DNA from: an uncultured Thermomicrobiales bacterium
GTDB taxonomy: Bacteria; Chloroflexota; Chloroflexia; Thermomicrobiales; UBA6265
Assembly: GCA_902806405.1 (NCBI GenBank)
Contig: CADCWL010000078.1
Location: 1 to 32,570 of the forward strand
Reading direction: 5' to 3'
DNA length: 32,570 nt
Shown here: positions 7,609-15,912 of the stretch, in pieces
How the letters are laid out: the number at the start of each line of letters is the position of its first letter
Numbering within the stretch: the stretch's first letter is position 1
Notes under the pieces: generated by a model
The model's input: the letters and a program-made list of their open reading frames with translations, nothing else
Told to the model about the DNA's origin: nothing
Databases searched by the model: none
Position numbers and translations under genes: made by a program

Positions 7609-8907
7609 CTACCGGTCCACCGACCCCAGCACGATGTCGATCGTCCCGATCAGCGCCACCATGTCGGCCAGCATCGCCCCCTCCGACAGGTGCGGCAGGA
7701 TGCTCAGGTTGACGAAGTCCGGGGAGCGGACGCGCCAGCGGTACGGCATCGGGCTCCCGTCCGAGACGAAGTAGTAGCCGTTCTCCCCCTTCGGGTGCTC
7801 GACCGCGGCGTACGCCTCCCCCACCGGCGGGCTGAACCCCTTGATCACCCAAATGAAGTGCCGCTGCATGTCCTCCGCCGTCGTCATCGACCCCTTGTGG
7901 GGCGGGATCACGTACGGCGACTCGTATGCCATCAGCGGCGTGTCCATCCCCTCGACCGCGTCCAGGCACTGACGGATGATGCTCAGCGCCTGCCGCATCT
8001 CCTCCATCCGCACCAGGTAGCGGTCGTAGGTGTCGCCGTGCTGTCCCAGCGGCACCTCGAAGTCGAGCCGATCGTAGACCAGGTACGGCATCGCCTTCCG
8101 AATGTCGTAGTTGATCCCGGAGCCGCGCAGGCACGCCCCCGTCAACGAGTAGGAGACCGCCGCCTCCGGCGTGATCACCCCCACCCCCTTGGTCCGCGCC
8201 ATCCAGATCGGGTTCGCCGACAGCAGATCGGCGTACTCCCGCTGGCGCTCCGGGAAGATCTCCAGGAAGTCCCGGATCATCCCCGGCAGCCGCTCGGGAA
8301 TCGGGCGCGAGAAGCCGCCGATCTCCATCATGTTCGTCGTCAGCCGGGCGCCGCAGAAGGTCTCGTAGATGTCCAGGATCAGCTCCCGCTCCCGGAAGCA
8401 GTACAAGGACATCGAAAGCGCCCCGATGTCGAGCGCGTGCGTCCCCAGCCAGACCAGGTGAGAGGCGATCCGCGTCAGCTCCGCCATGATCACGCGCCAG
8501 TACTGGGCGCGCTCCGGGGCCTCCACCCCGCACAGCTTCTCGATCGCCAGCGCGCAGCCGAGGTTGTTCATCGGCGCCGCGACGTAGTCCGTCCGGTCCG
8601 TCCAGGGGATCACCTGGGCGTAGCGGTGCGCCTCCCCCAGCTTCTCCGTCCCCCGGTGCAGATACCCGATCACCGGGTCGCAGCTGACGATCACCTCACC
8701 GTCGAGCTTGAGCACGACCCGCATCACGCCGTGCGTGCTCGGGTGCTGCGGCCCCATGTTCAAGGTCATCAGGCGCTGGCCGTCGGCCAGCGTTCGCTCC
8801 TCGGAGACGGTCAGCGTCCCGGTCTGCGGGGCGTCCTCCGCGACGTCGAAGATCGAGCCGTCGCGGAGCGCCTCGGGCGCACCGGGTCGGGTCGTGATCG
8901 CGGTCAT
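7609..8907 (-). CDS. nuoD: NADH-quinone oxidoreductase subunit D (49 kDa)
   Basis: Subunit D of respiratory complex I, a peripheral-arm subunit that with NuoB forms the quinone-binding site at the membrane. The 432-residue length is normal. Recognisable are LNMGPQHPSTHGVMR (about 49-63, containing the beta-hairpin and conserved His that lie in the quinone pocket), GYLHRGTEKL (about 81-90), and the typical C-terminus PDFVNLSILPHLSEGAMLADMVALIGTIDIVLGSVDR shared with [NiFe]-hydrogenase large-subunit relatives. ATG at 8907 lies directly against the nuoC stop codon (TAGATG), so the two are translationally coupled. It is the last gene of the local nuoABCD operon, closed by the hairpin at 7532-7568. 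Confidence 0.97.
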   Translation of the reverse strand: MTAITTRPGAPEALRDGSIFDVAEDAPQTGTLTVSEERTLADGQRLMTLNMGPQHPSTHGVMRVVLKLDGEVIVSCDPVIGYLHRGTEKLGEAHRYAQVIPWTDRTDYVAAPMNNLGCALAIEKLCGVEAPERAQYWRVIMAELTRIASHLVWLGTHALDIGALSMSLYCFRERELILDIYETFCGARLTTNMMEIGGFSRPIPERLPGMIRDFLEIFPERQREYADLLSANPIWMARTKGVGVITPEAAVSYSLTGACLRGSGINYDIRKAMPYLVYDRLDFEVPLGQHGDTYDRYLVRMEEMRQALSIIRQCLDAVEGMDTPLMAYESPYVIPPHKGSMTTAEDMQRHFIWVIKGFSPPVGEAYAAVEHPKGENGYYFVSDGSPMPYRWRVRSPDFVNLSILPHLSEGAMLADMVALIGTIDIVLGSVDR

Positions 8908-9741
8908 CTAGGTGGCTCCCCTCCCCGACCAGCGGGTGCGGACACGGCCCACGCTACGCTCCTGGTTGTAGACCGGGAACTCGCGCCAGCCGCGCAGCGG
9001 GTAATCCTTTCGCAGCGGGTGCCCCTCGTCCCAATCGTCGGGCAACAGCATCCGCCTCAGGTTCGGGTGCCCCTCGAAGACGATCCCGAACATGTCATAC
9101 GCCTCCCGCTCCAGCCAGTTCGCCCCGTTCCAGAGCGGGACGAGCGACGGCACCGACTCCCCGTCGTTGCAGCCCGCTTTCAAGCGCAGCCGAACCCGGT
9201 TCGAGAGGGAGTACAGGAGCGCCACGACATCGAACCGCGGCTCGGCCCGCAGCCGCAGCATGTCGATCGCCGTCACGTCGGTCAGGAAATCGAAGCGCAA
9301 CCGCGGGTGCGCCCGCAGGAAGGCGCAGACGTCGCGCAGCGACTCCCGCCGGACGTGGATCGTCGTCTCGTCCCGGAAGCGGACCACGTCGACGACGACC
9401 CCGGGCATCTCCGCCCGCAGCGCGCGCAGCGCCGGGTGCTTCTCCACGTCCGGGTCGACGTATGCCCCCCGCCCCCAGCCGTCGGTCTGCTCCGTCCCCG
9501 CGATGTCCATCCGCTCGGCCATCGCCTCGACGTTGGCCAGCGGCGCCTCGGCGGTGACCGCCGCCTCCTGGGTAGCGGTCGGCAGCGTCTGGCTGCCGCC
9601 GACCCGCGGGTCCATCGGTTGGGCAACGGCCTTCACGGTGCCGACCGGGTCGGCGTTGTCGGCCGAGCCGTCGGCCGTGCTCTTCATCTCGGGGTCGGGC
9701 GTCTGGGGTCGCTGGTTCCGGGGATCGGTCGGGTCGCTCAC
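8908..9741 (-). CDS. nuoC: NADH-quinone oxidoreductase subunit C (30 kDa) with N-terminal extension
   Basis: Subunit C of complex I, a peripheral-arm protein beside NuoD and NuoB. The core starts at about residue 105 and carries the family signature [31 protein letters not shown] (about 207-237) and [14 protein letters not shown] at 9741 follows AAGGA at a good distance. The first 90 or so residues (rich in Asp, Pro, Ala, Thr) are an unstructured-looking extension not needed in most NuoC proteins; a shorter start inside it cannot be ruled out. The gene is separated from nuoB by 188 bases holding an inverted-repeat element, unusual in this normally tight operon. Confidence 0.95.
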   Translation of the reverse strand: MSDPTDPRNQRPQTPDPEMKSTADGSADNADPVGTVKAVAQPMDPRVGGSQTLPTATQEAAVTAEAPLANVEAMAERMDIAGTEQTDGWGRGAYVDPDVEKHPALRALRAEMPGVVVDVVRFRDETTIHVRRESLRDVCAFLRAHPRLRFDFLTDVTAIDMLRLRAEPRFDVVALLYSLSNRVRLRLKAGCNDGESVPSLVPLWNGANWLEREAYDMFGIVFEGHPNLRRMLLPDDWDEGHPLRKDYPLRGWREFPVYNQERSVGRVRTRWSGRGAT

Positions 9742-9794
9742 GCTGATGGTCCTTGCCGATACGAGACACCAAAGGGGATCGACGCGGAGCGGTG

Positions 9795-9907
9795 GTAGGG
9801 GCGTTGCTTGCTGCGCCCATCACCCGAAGGGCCAAAACGGGGAAACGCGATCACGAGGCGACGCTGTCGACCTGCGGGTCGACGGGAGCGGCAAGCGGCG
9901 CCCCTAC
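9795..9907. repeat. Small inverted-repeat (REP/MITE-like) element between nuoB and nuoC
   Basis: A 113-bp unit bounded by imperfect 18-bp terminal inverted repeats: 9795-9812 reads GTAGGGGCGTTGCTTGCT, and the complement of 9890-9907 reads GTAGGGGCGCCGCTTGCC (15 of 18 match). Inside is a perfect hairpin GTCGACC-TGCG-GGTCGAC (9866-9883). It has no coding capacity and sits in what should be a very short spacer. A trinucleotide GGT lies on both sides, too short to prove a target duplication. Related half-sites (GCGCCCCTA) occur at about 30519 and 32410. Confidence 0.5.
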
Positions 9908-9929
9908 GGTCGCGTTGCCGAGCGCCGAC

Positions 9930-10481
9930 CTACCCCCGCACCCCCGCCATCGCCTCTTCCCGCTCCGAGGCGCGCATCCGCTCCGCGGCCTCGCCCCCCT
10001 GCTTGCGGGCCATCGTCTCGTACTTGATGACCTTGTTCTGCAGCTCCAGGATCCCGTAGTAGAGACCCTCCGGCGTCGGCGGGCAGCCCGGCACGTAGAC
10101 GTCGACCGGGATGATCTGGTCGACGCCTTGCACCACCGCGTAGGTATCGTACGGCCCGCCGACGTTGGCGCAGGAGCCCATCGAGAGGACCCACTTCGGC
10201 TCCGGCATCTGGTCGTAGAGCGTCCGCACCACCGGCGCCATCTTCTTGGTGACGGTGCCGGCGATGATCATCAGGTCCGCCTGCCGCGGCGAGGCGCGGT
10301 AGAGCATCCCGAACCGCTCGGCCAGGTCGAACCGGCTCATCGAGGCCGAGATCATCTCGATCGCGCAGCAGGCGAGCCCGAACTGGAGCCACCAAAGCGA
10401 CGAGCGCCGCGCCCAGTTGAAGACGAAGTCGAGCGAGGTGGTGAAGACGTTCTTCTCGAAACGGTCGTCGATCAGACCCAT
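9930..10481 (-). CDS. nuoB: NADH-quinone oxidoreductase subunit B (20 kDa, cluster N2)
   Basis: Subunit B of complex I, which holds iron-sulfur cluster N2, the last electron carrier before quinone. With ATG at 10481 the protein has 183 residues. The four cluster cysteines are visible: the tandem pair in [10 protein letters not shown] (38-39), Cys104 in GSCANVGG and Cys133 in PGCPP. ATG at 10481 is preferred over GTG at 10502 because AAAGGGG stands seven bases before it and because the family normally begins MGLxxxRF. Its start overlaps the end of nuoA by ten bases, as expected for coupled translation. Confidence 0.96.
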   Translation of the reverse strand: MGLIDDRFEKNVFTTSLDFVFNWARRSSLWWLQFGLACCAIEMISASMSRFDLAERFGMLYRASPRQADLMIIAGTVTKKMAPVVRTLYDQMPEPKWVLSMGSCANVGGPYDTYAVVQGVDQIIPVDVYVPGCPPTPEGLYYGILELQNKVIKYETMARKQGGEAAERMRASEREEAMAGVRG

Positions 10482-10849
10482 TCCAGGGCCCCTTTCTTCC
10501 ACGCGTAGATGTAGCCCACGAAGAGCAGGCCGATGAAGGAGAGCATCTCCAGGAAGCCGTAGAGACCGAGGCTGTCGAAGATCACCGCCCAGGGGAAGAT
10601 GAAGACGGCCTCGATGTCGAAGATGACGAAGAGCATCGCCACCACGTAGAAGCGGGGGGTGTAGCGCGGCTTAACGGCGACCACGTCCGGCACGCCGCTC
10701 TCGTACGGGGCCGCCTTCGCAGCGGAGGGCTTGCTCGGGGCGACGATCAGGTTCAGCGAGAGGAGCGTCATCCCCATCGAGAACGCCGCGATGGTCATCA
10801 ACCCGATGACCGCCCAATTCCCACCGAACGTCTGCAGATCCACCGGCAC
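10472..10849 (-). CDS. nuoA: NADH-quinone oxidoreductase subunit A
   Basis: A small membrane subunit of complex I at the junction of the two arms. GTG at 10849 gives 125 residues (family about 120), three transmembrane helices and the conserved PYESGVP and [23 protein letters not shown] motifs, with the loop that contacts the quinone cavity between helices 1 and 2. The frame is open back to 10945, but the extra 32 residues are Arg/Ser/Gly-rich and not like the family. It is the first gene of the nuoABCD operon. Confidence 0.94.
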   Translation of the reverse strand: MPVDLQTFGGNWAVIGLMTIAAFSMGMTLLSLNLIVAPSKPSAAKAAPYESGVPDVVAVKPRYTPRFYVVAMLFVIFDIEAVFIFPWAVIFDSLGLYGFLEMLSFIGLLFVGYIYAWKKGALEWV

Positions 10850-10921
10850 CCCGCGCTTCCCGCCCCGACTGCCGCCCACTGGACCCGAAAGCGGCCCCCG
10901 AGACCGACCCGAAACGCTCCG

Positions 10922-10950
10922 TGAAACCTTTGTGTATGCTATCACAAGCG
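10922..10950 (-). promoter_or_regulatory. nuoA: Possible nuo operon promoter region
   Basis: An AT-rich island (minus strand TTGTGATAGCATACACAAAGG) in otherwise very GC-rich DNA, 75-100 bases upstream of the nuoA start. TAGCAT is -10-like, but no convincing -35 is placed 17 bases before it. Called from composition and position only. Confidence 0.3.
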
Positions 10951-11091
10951 ACCGGACCTACCGCCCGCCCCACCTCCCCGCATGTGGCATTCCGTCACCG
11001 CCGCACGTCTCTGACCACAGCTCCGGGGGACTTCCGCCAGCCGCGTCCCGGCTCCGGTTTCGCCCGTCGCCGATGCTAGGTGTCGGTCCGC

Positions 11092-12588
11092 CTAAGGTCG
11101 GATCGACGCCATCTGCCACACGTCGAGCGCGGTCGCCCTCCCCCCTCCACCTGCCGCAAAGACTCCAACCCCGAGGCTCTCCGTCCGCGACGGATAGACC
11201 CGGTCCGCGATCGCCACGCGCCCGTTCGCGAAGACCTCGACCACCGACCGATCGAGGAAGACGGTCAAGACCAGCGGCTCGTCGGCCCTGAGCATCAGCG
11301 CCGCCTCCTCCACGTCCCGGTCGACCCCGACGTCCAGACTGGACCGCGCGCAGTCGAGGACGAGGCGCCCCCTCTCGTAGCGGACCCGCGTCTCTTCCGC
11401 CCCGTCCGGTGACCGCCGCACGGCAAGCCCGACCGTCCCCGCATCCACCTCCCCTGGCGCGAACTCCGCTCGGATCTCCAGGCAATCCCCCGCCACGCCG
11501 TCGAGGGGGAGCATTTCTCCCGGCCTAAGCGCGAGGTTGTCCCACCGCCGGTGGGCGCCGCGCAGCCGAGCCAGTTCCGGCACCGGCGCCACGCCGAGCG
11601 TTCCGTCCCCCCGCAGAGACAGCACCCGGGGCAGCGACATCACCCCCGCCCACCCCGCCGCCGCGACCGCCTCCCGGTCCCGCCCCTCCCAGAGCCAGCC
11701 CCACATGAGCCGCCGGCCGTGAGCGTCCTGCGTCGTCTGCGGCGCATAGAAATGCCCGCCGACATCAAGGATTCCCTCCCGCTCGGGGGTGAAGCGATGG
11801 TCTCGGTAGGTGCCCAAAAAGTACGTCGCGTAGTTCAGGGTGTGGCGCCCCCCCTTGTCCCAGATCGAGACGATCAGGACGTGCTTGTCCCCCAGCGGGA
11901 AGAGGTCGGGGCACTCCCACATCGTCCCCGTCCAGAACGGGTCGGTCCGCCCCTTGTCGCCGACCAGGATCGGGTGCAGGTACTCCCACGAAAGGAGGTC
12001 CGGCGAGCGGTAGAGGAGCGCCGTGCCGCCGACCCCCTCGATCCCGGCGCCGACGATCTGGTACCAGGTGTCGCCCTCCTTCCAGACGGCGTGGTCGCGG
12101 AAGCCGGTCAGGGCCATCCCCGGCGGCGTCGCCGGGATCACCGGGTTGCGGGGGTGCTTCGTCCAGGTCACCAGGTCGTCGTCGCCCGTCGCCAGGCAGG
12201 GCCGCTGCTCCCGCCCCCGGACCCCGGTGTAGACGATCGTCGGCACCCCGTCGCGGTCCACGAAGCAGCCGGAGAAGCAGCCGTCCTGGTCGGGCGAATC
12301 GGGGGTCGGCGCGAGCGCGATCGGCAGATCATCCCAGCGGACGAGGTCGTCGCTCACGGCGTGGCCCCAGTGCATGTTCCCCCAGTGCGGCCCGAACGGG
12401 TTGTGTTGGTAGAAGAGGTGGTACCGGCCCTTCCAATGCACCAGGCCGTTCGGGTCGTTCATCCAGTTCGACGGCGGCAGGAAGTGGTAGCGCGGCCGGT
12501 GCCGATCGCCGGCCGGCACGCTCCACGCCTCGTCCGACCCGGCGGGCGCCTCGGTTCCGAGCCGAGACGGTACAGCGCCGTCCACCAT
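11092..12588 (-). CDS. Glycoside hydrolase family 32 (beta-fructosidase/sucrose hydrolase)
   Basis: A 498-residue GH32 enzyme, hydrolysing terminal beta-fructosyl bonds in sucrose or fructans (invertase/sucrose-6-phosphate hydrolase group). The five-bladed propeller occupies about 35-330 and carries the three catalytic motifs: WMNDPNG with nucleophile Asp45, the RD motif with Asp165 (here FRDHAV rather than the common FRDP), and the acid/base Glu225 in WECPDLF. A beta-sandwich domain follows at about 350-498 (VFLDRSVVEVFANG is typical). Start ATG 12588 has a strong GGAGGAGGAG site. No signal peptide is seen, so it acts inside the cell and needs sugar uptake from elsewhere. Neighbours are K+ transport genes, not sugar genes. 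The exact substrate cannot be read from the sequence. Confidence 0.92.
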   Translation of the reverse strand: MVDGAVPSRLGTEAPAGSDEAWSVPAGDRHRPRYHFLPPSNWMNDPNGLVHWKGRYHLFYQHNPFGPHWGNMHWGHAVSDDLVRWDDLPIALAPTPDSPDQDGCFSGCFVDRDGVPTIVYTGVRGREQRPCLATGDDDLVTWTKHPRNPVIPATPPGMALTGFRDHAVWKEGDTWYQIVGAGIEGVGGTALLYRSPDLLSWEYLHPILVGDKGRTDPFWTGTMWECPDLFPLGDKHVLIVSIWDKGGRHTLNYATYFLGTYRDHRFTPEREGILDVGGHFYAPQTTQDAHGRRLMWGWLWEGRDREAVAAAGWAGVMSLPRVLSLRGDGTLGVAPVPELARLRGAHRRWDNLALRPGEMLPLDGVAGDCLEIRAEFAPGEVDAGTVGLAVRRSPDGAEETRVRYERGRLVLDCARSSLDVGVDRDVEEAALMLRADEPLVLTVFLDRSVVEVFANGRVAIADRVYPSRTESLGVGVFAAGGGGRATALDVWQMASIRP

Positions 12589-12633
12589 CGCCTGCTCCTC
12601 CTCCTGCGCCGCCGGCGAGGCGTACCCGAACCC

Positions 12634-12657
12634 GCCCGCCGATCGGACACGGCGGGC
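12634..12657 (-). terminator. Hairpin between ktrB and the GH32 gene
   Basis: Perfect 8-bp stem GCCCGCCG/CGGCGGGC (12634-12641 with 12650-12657) and 8-nt loop in the 138-base gap between ktrB stop and the GH32 start. No T-tract follows. It could end the ktrAB transcript or lie in the GH32 leader. Confidence 0.3.
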
Positions 12658-12726
12658 ATGACGCGCCACGTTCCGCGCGCCGCACCCCGCCCTCCCCACG
12701 TCTCTCCTACCAGGTCCCCTCCCCAA

Positions 12727-14190
12727 TCAGCCGATCCGCAGCGGCGCCTCCGGGAACCGGTACGGCGCCGGACGCTGCCGCTGCTGCAGCGCGTAGACGG
12801 CCGTCAGCGGCCCGATCCGGCCGAGGAACATCGTCGCACAGAGGGTCAGCTTGCCCGCCGTCGTCAGACCCGGCGTGATACCCGTCGACAACCCGTCCGT
12901 CGCCAGCGCGCTCCCCGCCTCGAACATCAGCGCGATGAACGGCGGCTCTGCCCGGCCGCTCGCACCCTGCGTCAGCGCCAGCGCCAGCGTCGCCGCGAAG
13001 TGGGCGAGGCCGAAGAGGACGACGACCGCCATCGCCCGGAAGACGAGCGTCGGCGCAAGGCGCCGGCCGAGGAGCTGCGGCTCCGCCTGCCCCCGCAGCG
13101 TCGCCACCACCGCGACCGCGAGCGCCGCCACCGTCGTCAGCCGTACTCCGCCCGCCGTCGAGCCGGGCGCCCCGCCGATCAGCATGATCCCGACGAAGAC
13201 GAAGAGCGTCGTCCCGCTCGCCTCCCCGAGGTTCACCGTCGCGAAGCCGCCGGAGCGCGCCGCTACGCTCTGGAAGAGCGCCGCCATCGGCTTCGCCCAG
13301 CCCGGCGCCCCGGCCAGCGACCGCCCCCACTCCAGGGACAGGAAGACCGCCGCCCCGCCGACGGTCAGCAGGCCGTGGGCGAGCAGCACCAGTTTGGCGT
13401 CGAGCGTCAGCGTCGCCCACCGCCGCTTCCGCCAGACGTCGCTCAAGACCAGGTAGGAGAGCGCTCCGGCCTGGATCAGGAGCGCGATCGTCAGGTTGAG
13501 CCAGACCGCGTCCCGAAAGGGGGTCAACGACCGAAACCCGCCGGAGAGATCGAAGCTGGCGTTGCAGAACGCCGAGACGGAGAGGAAGACCCCGTGCCAG
13601 AGCGCCGTCGGCAACGGCAGCCGGCCGGAGAGCCAGAAGCCGAGCGTCAGCGCCACCGCGCCCGCCCCCTCGACCGCGAGCGTGAAACGGAGGATGCGCC
13701 CGGCCAGCTCCCGCACTTCCCGCAGCGAGAGCGCCGGGTCGCCGTCGCGCAGCAGCAGCGCGTCCCGCAGGCTCGTCCCCCGTCGCAGCGCCTGGAGCAC
13801 GATGCTGGCGCCGACCGTGAAACCGAGCCCGCCCCCCTGCATCAGGACCAGGATCGTCGCCTCGCCCAGACCGTTCCAGTGCGTCGCCGTGTCGACCGTG
13901 ACCAGACCCGTCACGCAAGCGGCGGAGACGGCCGTGAAGAAGGCGTCGACCGGCGGCGTTGCCCCCCCGGCCGCCGCCGTGCAGGGCAGCGCCAGCAGGA
14001 CCGCGCCGACGGCGACCAGCACGCCGAAGGCGAGGACGAAGAGCTGGGCGTGTCGCCGCGCGCTCGGGGGCGCCGACGGGCGGGGCGCCGGCGCCAGCGC
14101 GATGGTCTTCCGCGCCCGTCGGAGCCGCCGGATTAGCCGGCTCGGCGCCCGGTCCCGCCCGGGCACCTTCGGCCGCGGCGGGGCGCTCAC
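12727..14190 (-). CDS. ktrB: Potassium uptake channel subunit KtrB/TrkH family
   Basis: The membrane subunit of a Ktr/Trk-type K+ uptake system, 487 residues, four M1-P-M2 repeats. Pore loops can be located: AACVTGLVTVDT (Gly95), AFCNASFDLSGG (position 212), ARSGGFATVN (Gly315) and LATDGLSTGITP (Gly433). IGGAPGSTAGGVR (about 338-350) is the family's gate-loop/M3 region. Three selectivity glycines are present. In loop 2 the usual NAGF is NASF, so Ser212 replaces the filter glycine, and loop 4 has Asp in place of the common Val. The first 45 residues are a basic cytoplasmic tail. Start GTG overlaps the ktrA stop (GTGA), so both subunits are made together. The Gly to Ser change could loosen K+ over Na+ selectivity; this is inference from known HKT/Ktr behaviour. 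Confidence 0.92.
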   Translation of the reverse strand: MSAPPRPKVPGRDRAPSRLIRRLRRARKTIALAPAPRPSAPPSARRHAQLFVLAFGVLVAVGAVLLALPCTAAAGGATPPVDAFFTAVSAACVTGLVTVDTATHWNGLGEATILVLMQGGGLGFTVGASIVLQALRRGTSLRDALLLRDGDPALSLREVRELAGRILRFTLAVEGAGAVALTLGFWLSGRLPLPTALWHGVFLSVSAFCNASFDLSGGFRSLTPFRDAVWLNLTIALLIQAGALSYLVLSDVWRKRRWATLTLDAKLVLLAHGLLTVGGAAVFLSLEWGRSLAGAPGWAKPMAALFQSVAARSGGFATVNLGEASGTTLFVFVGIMLIGGAPGSTAGGVRLTTVAALAVAVVATLRGQAEPQLLGRRLAPTLVFRAMAVVVLFGLAHFAATLALALTQGASGRAEPPFIALMFEAGSALATDGLSTGITPGLTTAGKLTLCATMFLGRIGPLTAVYALQQRQRPAPYRFPEAPLRIG

Positions 14191-14882
14191 GACGGGGCGT
14201 CGTCCGGCTCGGCGAAGGCGTCGATCGTCGGGTCGGCGCCGACCACCAGCAGTTCGTCCCCCGCCGCGATCCGGTCCTCCGGCGCCGGCGCCGTGATCAC
14301 CTCCCGGCCCCGCTGGATGAGCAGCACGTCGAGCCGGCCGGCGTGCGGCGCGCAGAGCTCGCCGAGCGAGCAGCCGACGAAATGGGCCGGCGCCCGCAGC
14401 TTGGCGACCCCGGTGAAGGGGGAAAGGGGGATGTAATCGTTGATGTAGCGGACCGAGAGGGAATGCCCGAGGCGAAGGCCGGCGTCCTGCTCCGGGAAGA
14501 CGACCCGGTCGGCACCGACCCGCCGCAGCAGCTCGGCGTGGAGATCGTTGGCCGCCTTGGCGACCACCCAGCCGACCCCGAGCCGCTTCAGGATCATCGC
14601 CGCCAGTGCGCTCGTCTCCACGTTCTCCGTCTGCGCAACCACCCCGAAATCGGAGCGGTCGACCGCGAGCGAGCGGAGCAGCGCTTCGTCCCCGCCGTCC
14701 CCCTGCACCGCCAGCGTCACGAAGTCGGCGGCGGCGGCGACCCGCTTCTCGACGGTGTCGATCCCCGTCACCTCGTACCCCAGAGCGTGCAGGGTCCGCG
14801 CCAGGCTCGTCCCGAACCGGCCGAGCCCGATCACGACGACCCGCTCACCCGTCCCCGCCTTCCCGTTCTCCCGATTGGCCAT
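14187..14882 (-). CDS. ktrA: Ktr/Trk potassium uptake regulatory subunit (RCK protein)
   Basis: A 231-residue cytoplasmic protein that forms the octameric ring under KtrB and gates it in response to nucleotides. RCK-N (Rossmann) domain at about 13-135 with GLGRFG (19-24) nucleotide-binding loop and Asp at the end of beta-2 (GIDTVEKR). RCK-C domain at about 150-225 (SLGELCAPHAGRLDVLLIQRG, then GDELLVVGA). It has one RCK-N/C pair, as in KtrA, not the duplicated form of E. coli TrkA. Start ATG at 14882 leaves the standard short lead before the Rossmann fold; the upstream open frame is a shadow of the pcm gene. It is divergent from pcm with 108 bases between. Confidence 0.92.
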   Translation of the reverse strand: MANRENGKAGTGERVVVIGLGRFGTSLARTLHALGYEVTGIDTVEKRVAAAADFVTLAVQGDGGDEALLRSLAVDRSDFGVVAQTENVETSALAAMILKRLGVGWVVAKAANDLHAELLRRVGADRVVFPEQDAGLRLGHSLSVRYINDYIPLSPFTGVAKLRAPAHFVGCSLGELCAPHAGRLDVLLIQRGREVITAPAPEDRIAAGDELLVVGADPTIDAFAEPDDAPS

Positions 14883-14990
14883 CGTTCCCGTCCCGAGCGC
14901 CGAACGCCGAGTGCCGGCGGCATGGTACGCGGTCTGCGCTCGCGGGTGCCGGGTGGTGGACGCACCCGCGCCCGCGCCGGGGGACGAGGC

Positions 14991-15722
14991 ATGACGGACG
15001 ACGCGAAGTCGGGGGGCTCGAGCCGGCCGGAGGAGTCGGGCGGGGCGACGGAGCGGGCGGTGACGCCCGCGGCGCTGGTCGCCGAGCTGCACCGGCAGGG
15101 GATCCGCGACGAGCGCGTCCTCGCCGCCGTCGGCCGCGTGCCTCGCCCCCGCTTCGTGCCGGAGGCGAGCCGTGACGAAGCCTGGGCCAATTCCGCCCTC
15201 CCGATCGCCGCCGGCCAGACGATCTCGCAGCCGTTCGTCGTCGCCCTGATGACCGAGGCGCTGGCGCTGACCGGCGGCGAGCGGGTGCTGGAGGTCGGCA
15301 CCGGCTCCGGCTACCAGACCGCGATCCTGGCCGAGTTGGTCCCCGCCGGCGAGATCGTCTCGGTGGAGCGGCACGCCTCGCTCGCCGCCGGCGCCGAGGC
15401 CTTGCTGCGCGAGCTCGGCTACCGCAACGTCGCCGTCCATGTTGGCGACGGCACGGTCGGCTGGCCCGATGGCGCTCCCTACGACCGGATCCTGGTCGCT
15501 GCCGCCGGGCCGCGCATCCCGCCCCCCCTCGTCGCCCAGCTTCGCGACGGCGGCCGGGTGGTGATCCCGGTCGGCGAGCCGCGCGAGCAGCTCCTGGTCG
15601 CCGTCGACCGTGTCGGCGATCAAACCCGCGAGACCCGCCTCGGCACGGTCCGCTTCGTCCCCTTGATCGGCCGCGCCGGCTGGGCTGCCCAGATCCAATC
15701 GAACGGGAACCACGGCGAGTGA
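14991..15722 (+). CDS. pcm: Protein-L-isoaspartate O-methyltransferase
   Basis: A 243-residue SAM-dependent methyltransferase that repairs isoaspartyl residues in aged proteins by methylating their carboxyl group. Visible are GQTISQPFVVALMTEAL (about 75-91, the substrate and SAM-contacting segment), the SAM-binding motif VLEVGTGSGYQTAIL (99-113), acidic motif VSVER, and DRILVAAAGPRIPPPLVAQL with GGRVVIPVG. ATG at 14991 follows GGGGGACGAGG. The N-terminal 25 residues are disordered-looking. It is probably transcribed alone: ktrA is divergent and a strong palindrome follows at 15760. Confidence 0.95.
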   Translation: MTDDAKSGGSSRPEESGGATERAVTPAALVAELHRQGIRDERVLAAVGRVPRPRFVPEASRDEAWANSALPIAAGQTISQPFVVALMTEALALTGGERVLEVGTGSGYQTAILAELVPAGEIVSVERHASLAAGAEALLRELGYRNVAVHVGDGTVGWPDGAPYDRILVAAAGPRIPPPLVAQLRDGGRVVIPVGEPREQLLVAVDRVGDQTRETRLGTVRFVPLIGRAGWAAQIQSNGNHGE

Positions 15723-15759
15723 GTACGACCCGCCACCAACGCTTGGCGGTGGCACCCGA

Positions 15760-15777
15760 CGGGCGGCGCGCCGCCCG
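15760..15777 (+). terminator. Perfect 18-bp palindrome after pcm
   Basis: CGGGCGGCG followed by its exact complement CGCCGCCCG, 37 bases after the pcm stop. No T-tract. A second weaker repeat (CCGCCA/TGGCGG) lies just before it at about 15730-15749. Likely end of the pcm transcript. Confidence 0.4.
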
Positions 15778-15912
15778 CCGCCCAACCGCCCGACCCGCGC
15801 GGCGCCCCCGGTACGGCCCCCGTCGCGGCACCGGCCGTGCGTCTCCCTCCATGCCCGAGGAGCCGGAACCCGACGGCGCGTGCGGCCCGTCCACGGAGCG
15901 GAGGAGATCGAA

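Noticed and set aside
7372-9798. 808-residue plus-strand open frame across nuoD and nuoC
   Set aside because: Typical high-GC antisense shadow (HRPQHDVDRPDQR-type composition); both nuo genes on the minus strand are unmistakable.
10850-11091. tRNA or small RNA gene upstream of nuoA
   Set aside because: No cloverleaf or conserved tRNA T-arm/anticodon pattern on either strand.
11551-14136. 861-residue plus-strand open frame
   Set aside because: Shadow of GH32 and ktrB on the opposite strand; Arg/Gln/Pro-rich with no domain.
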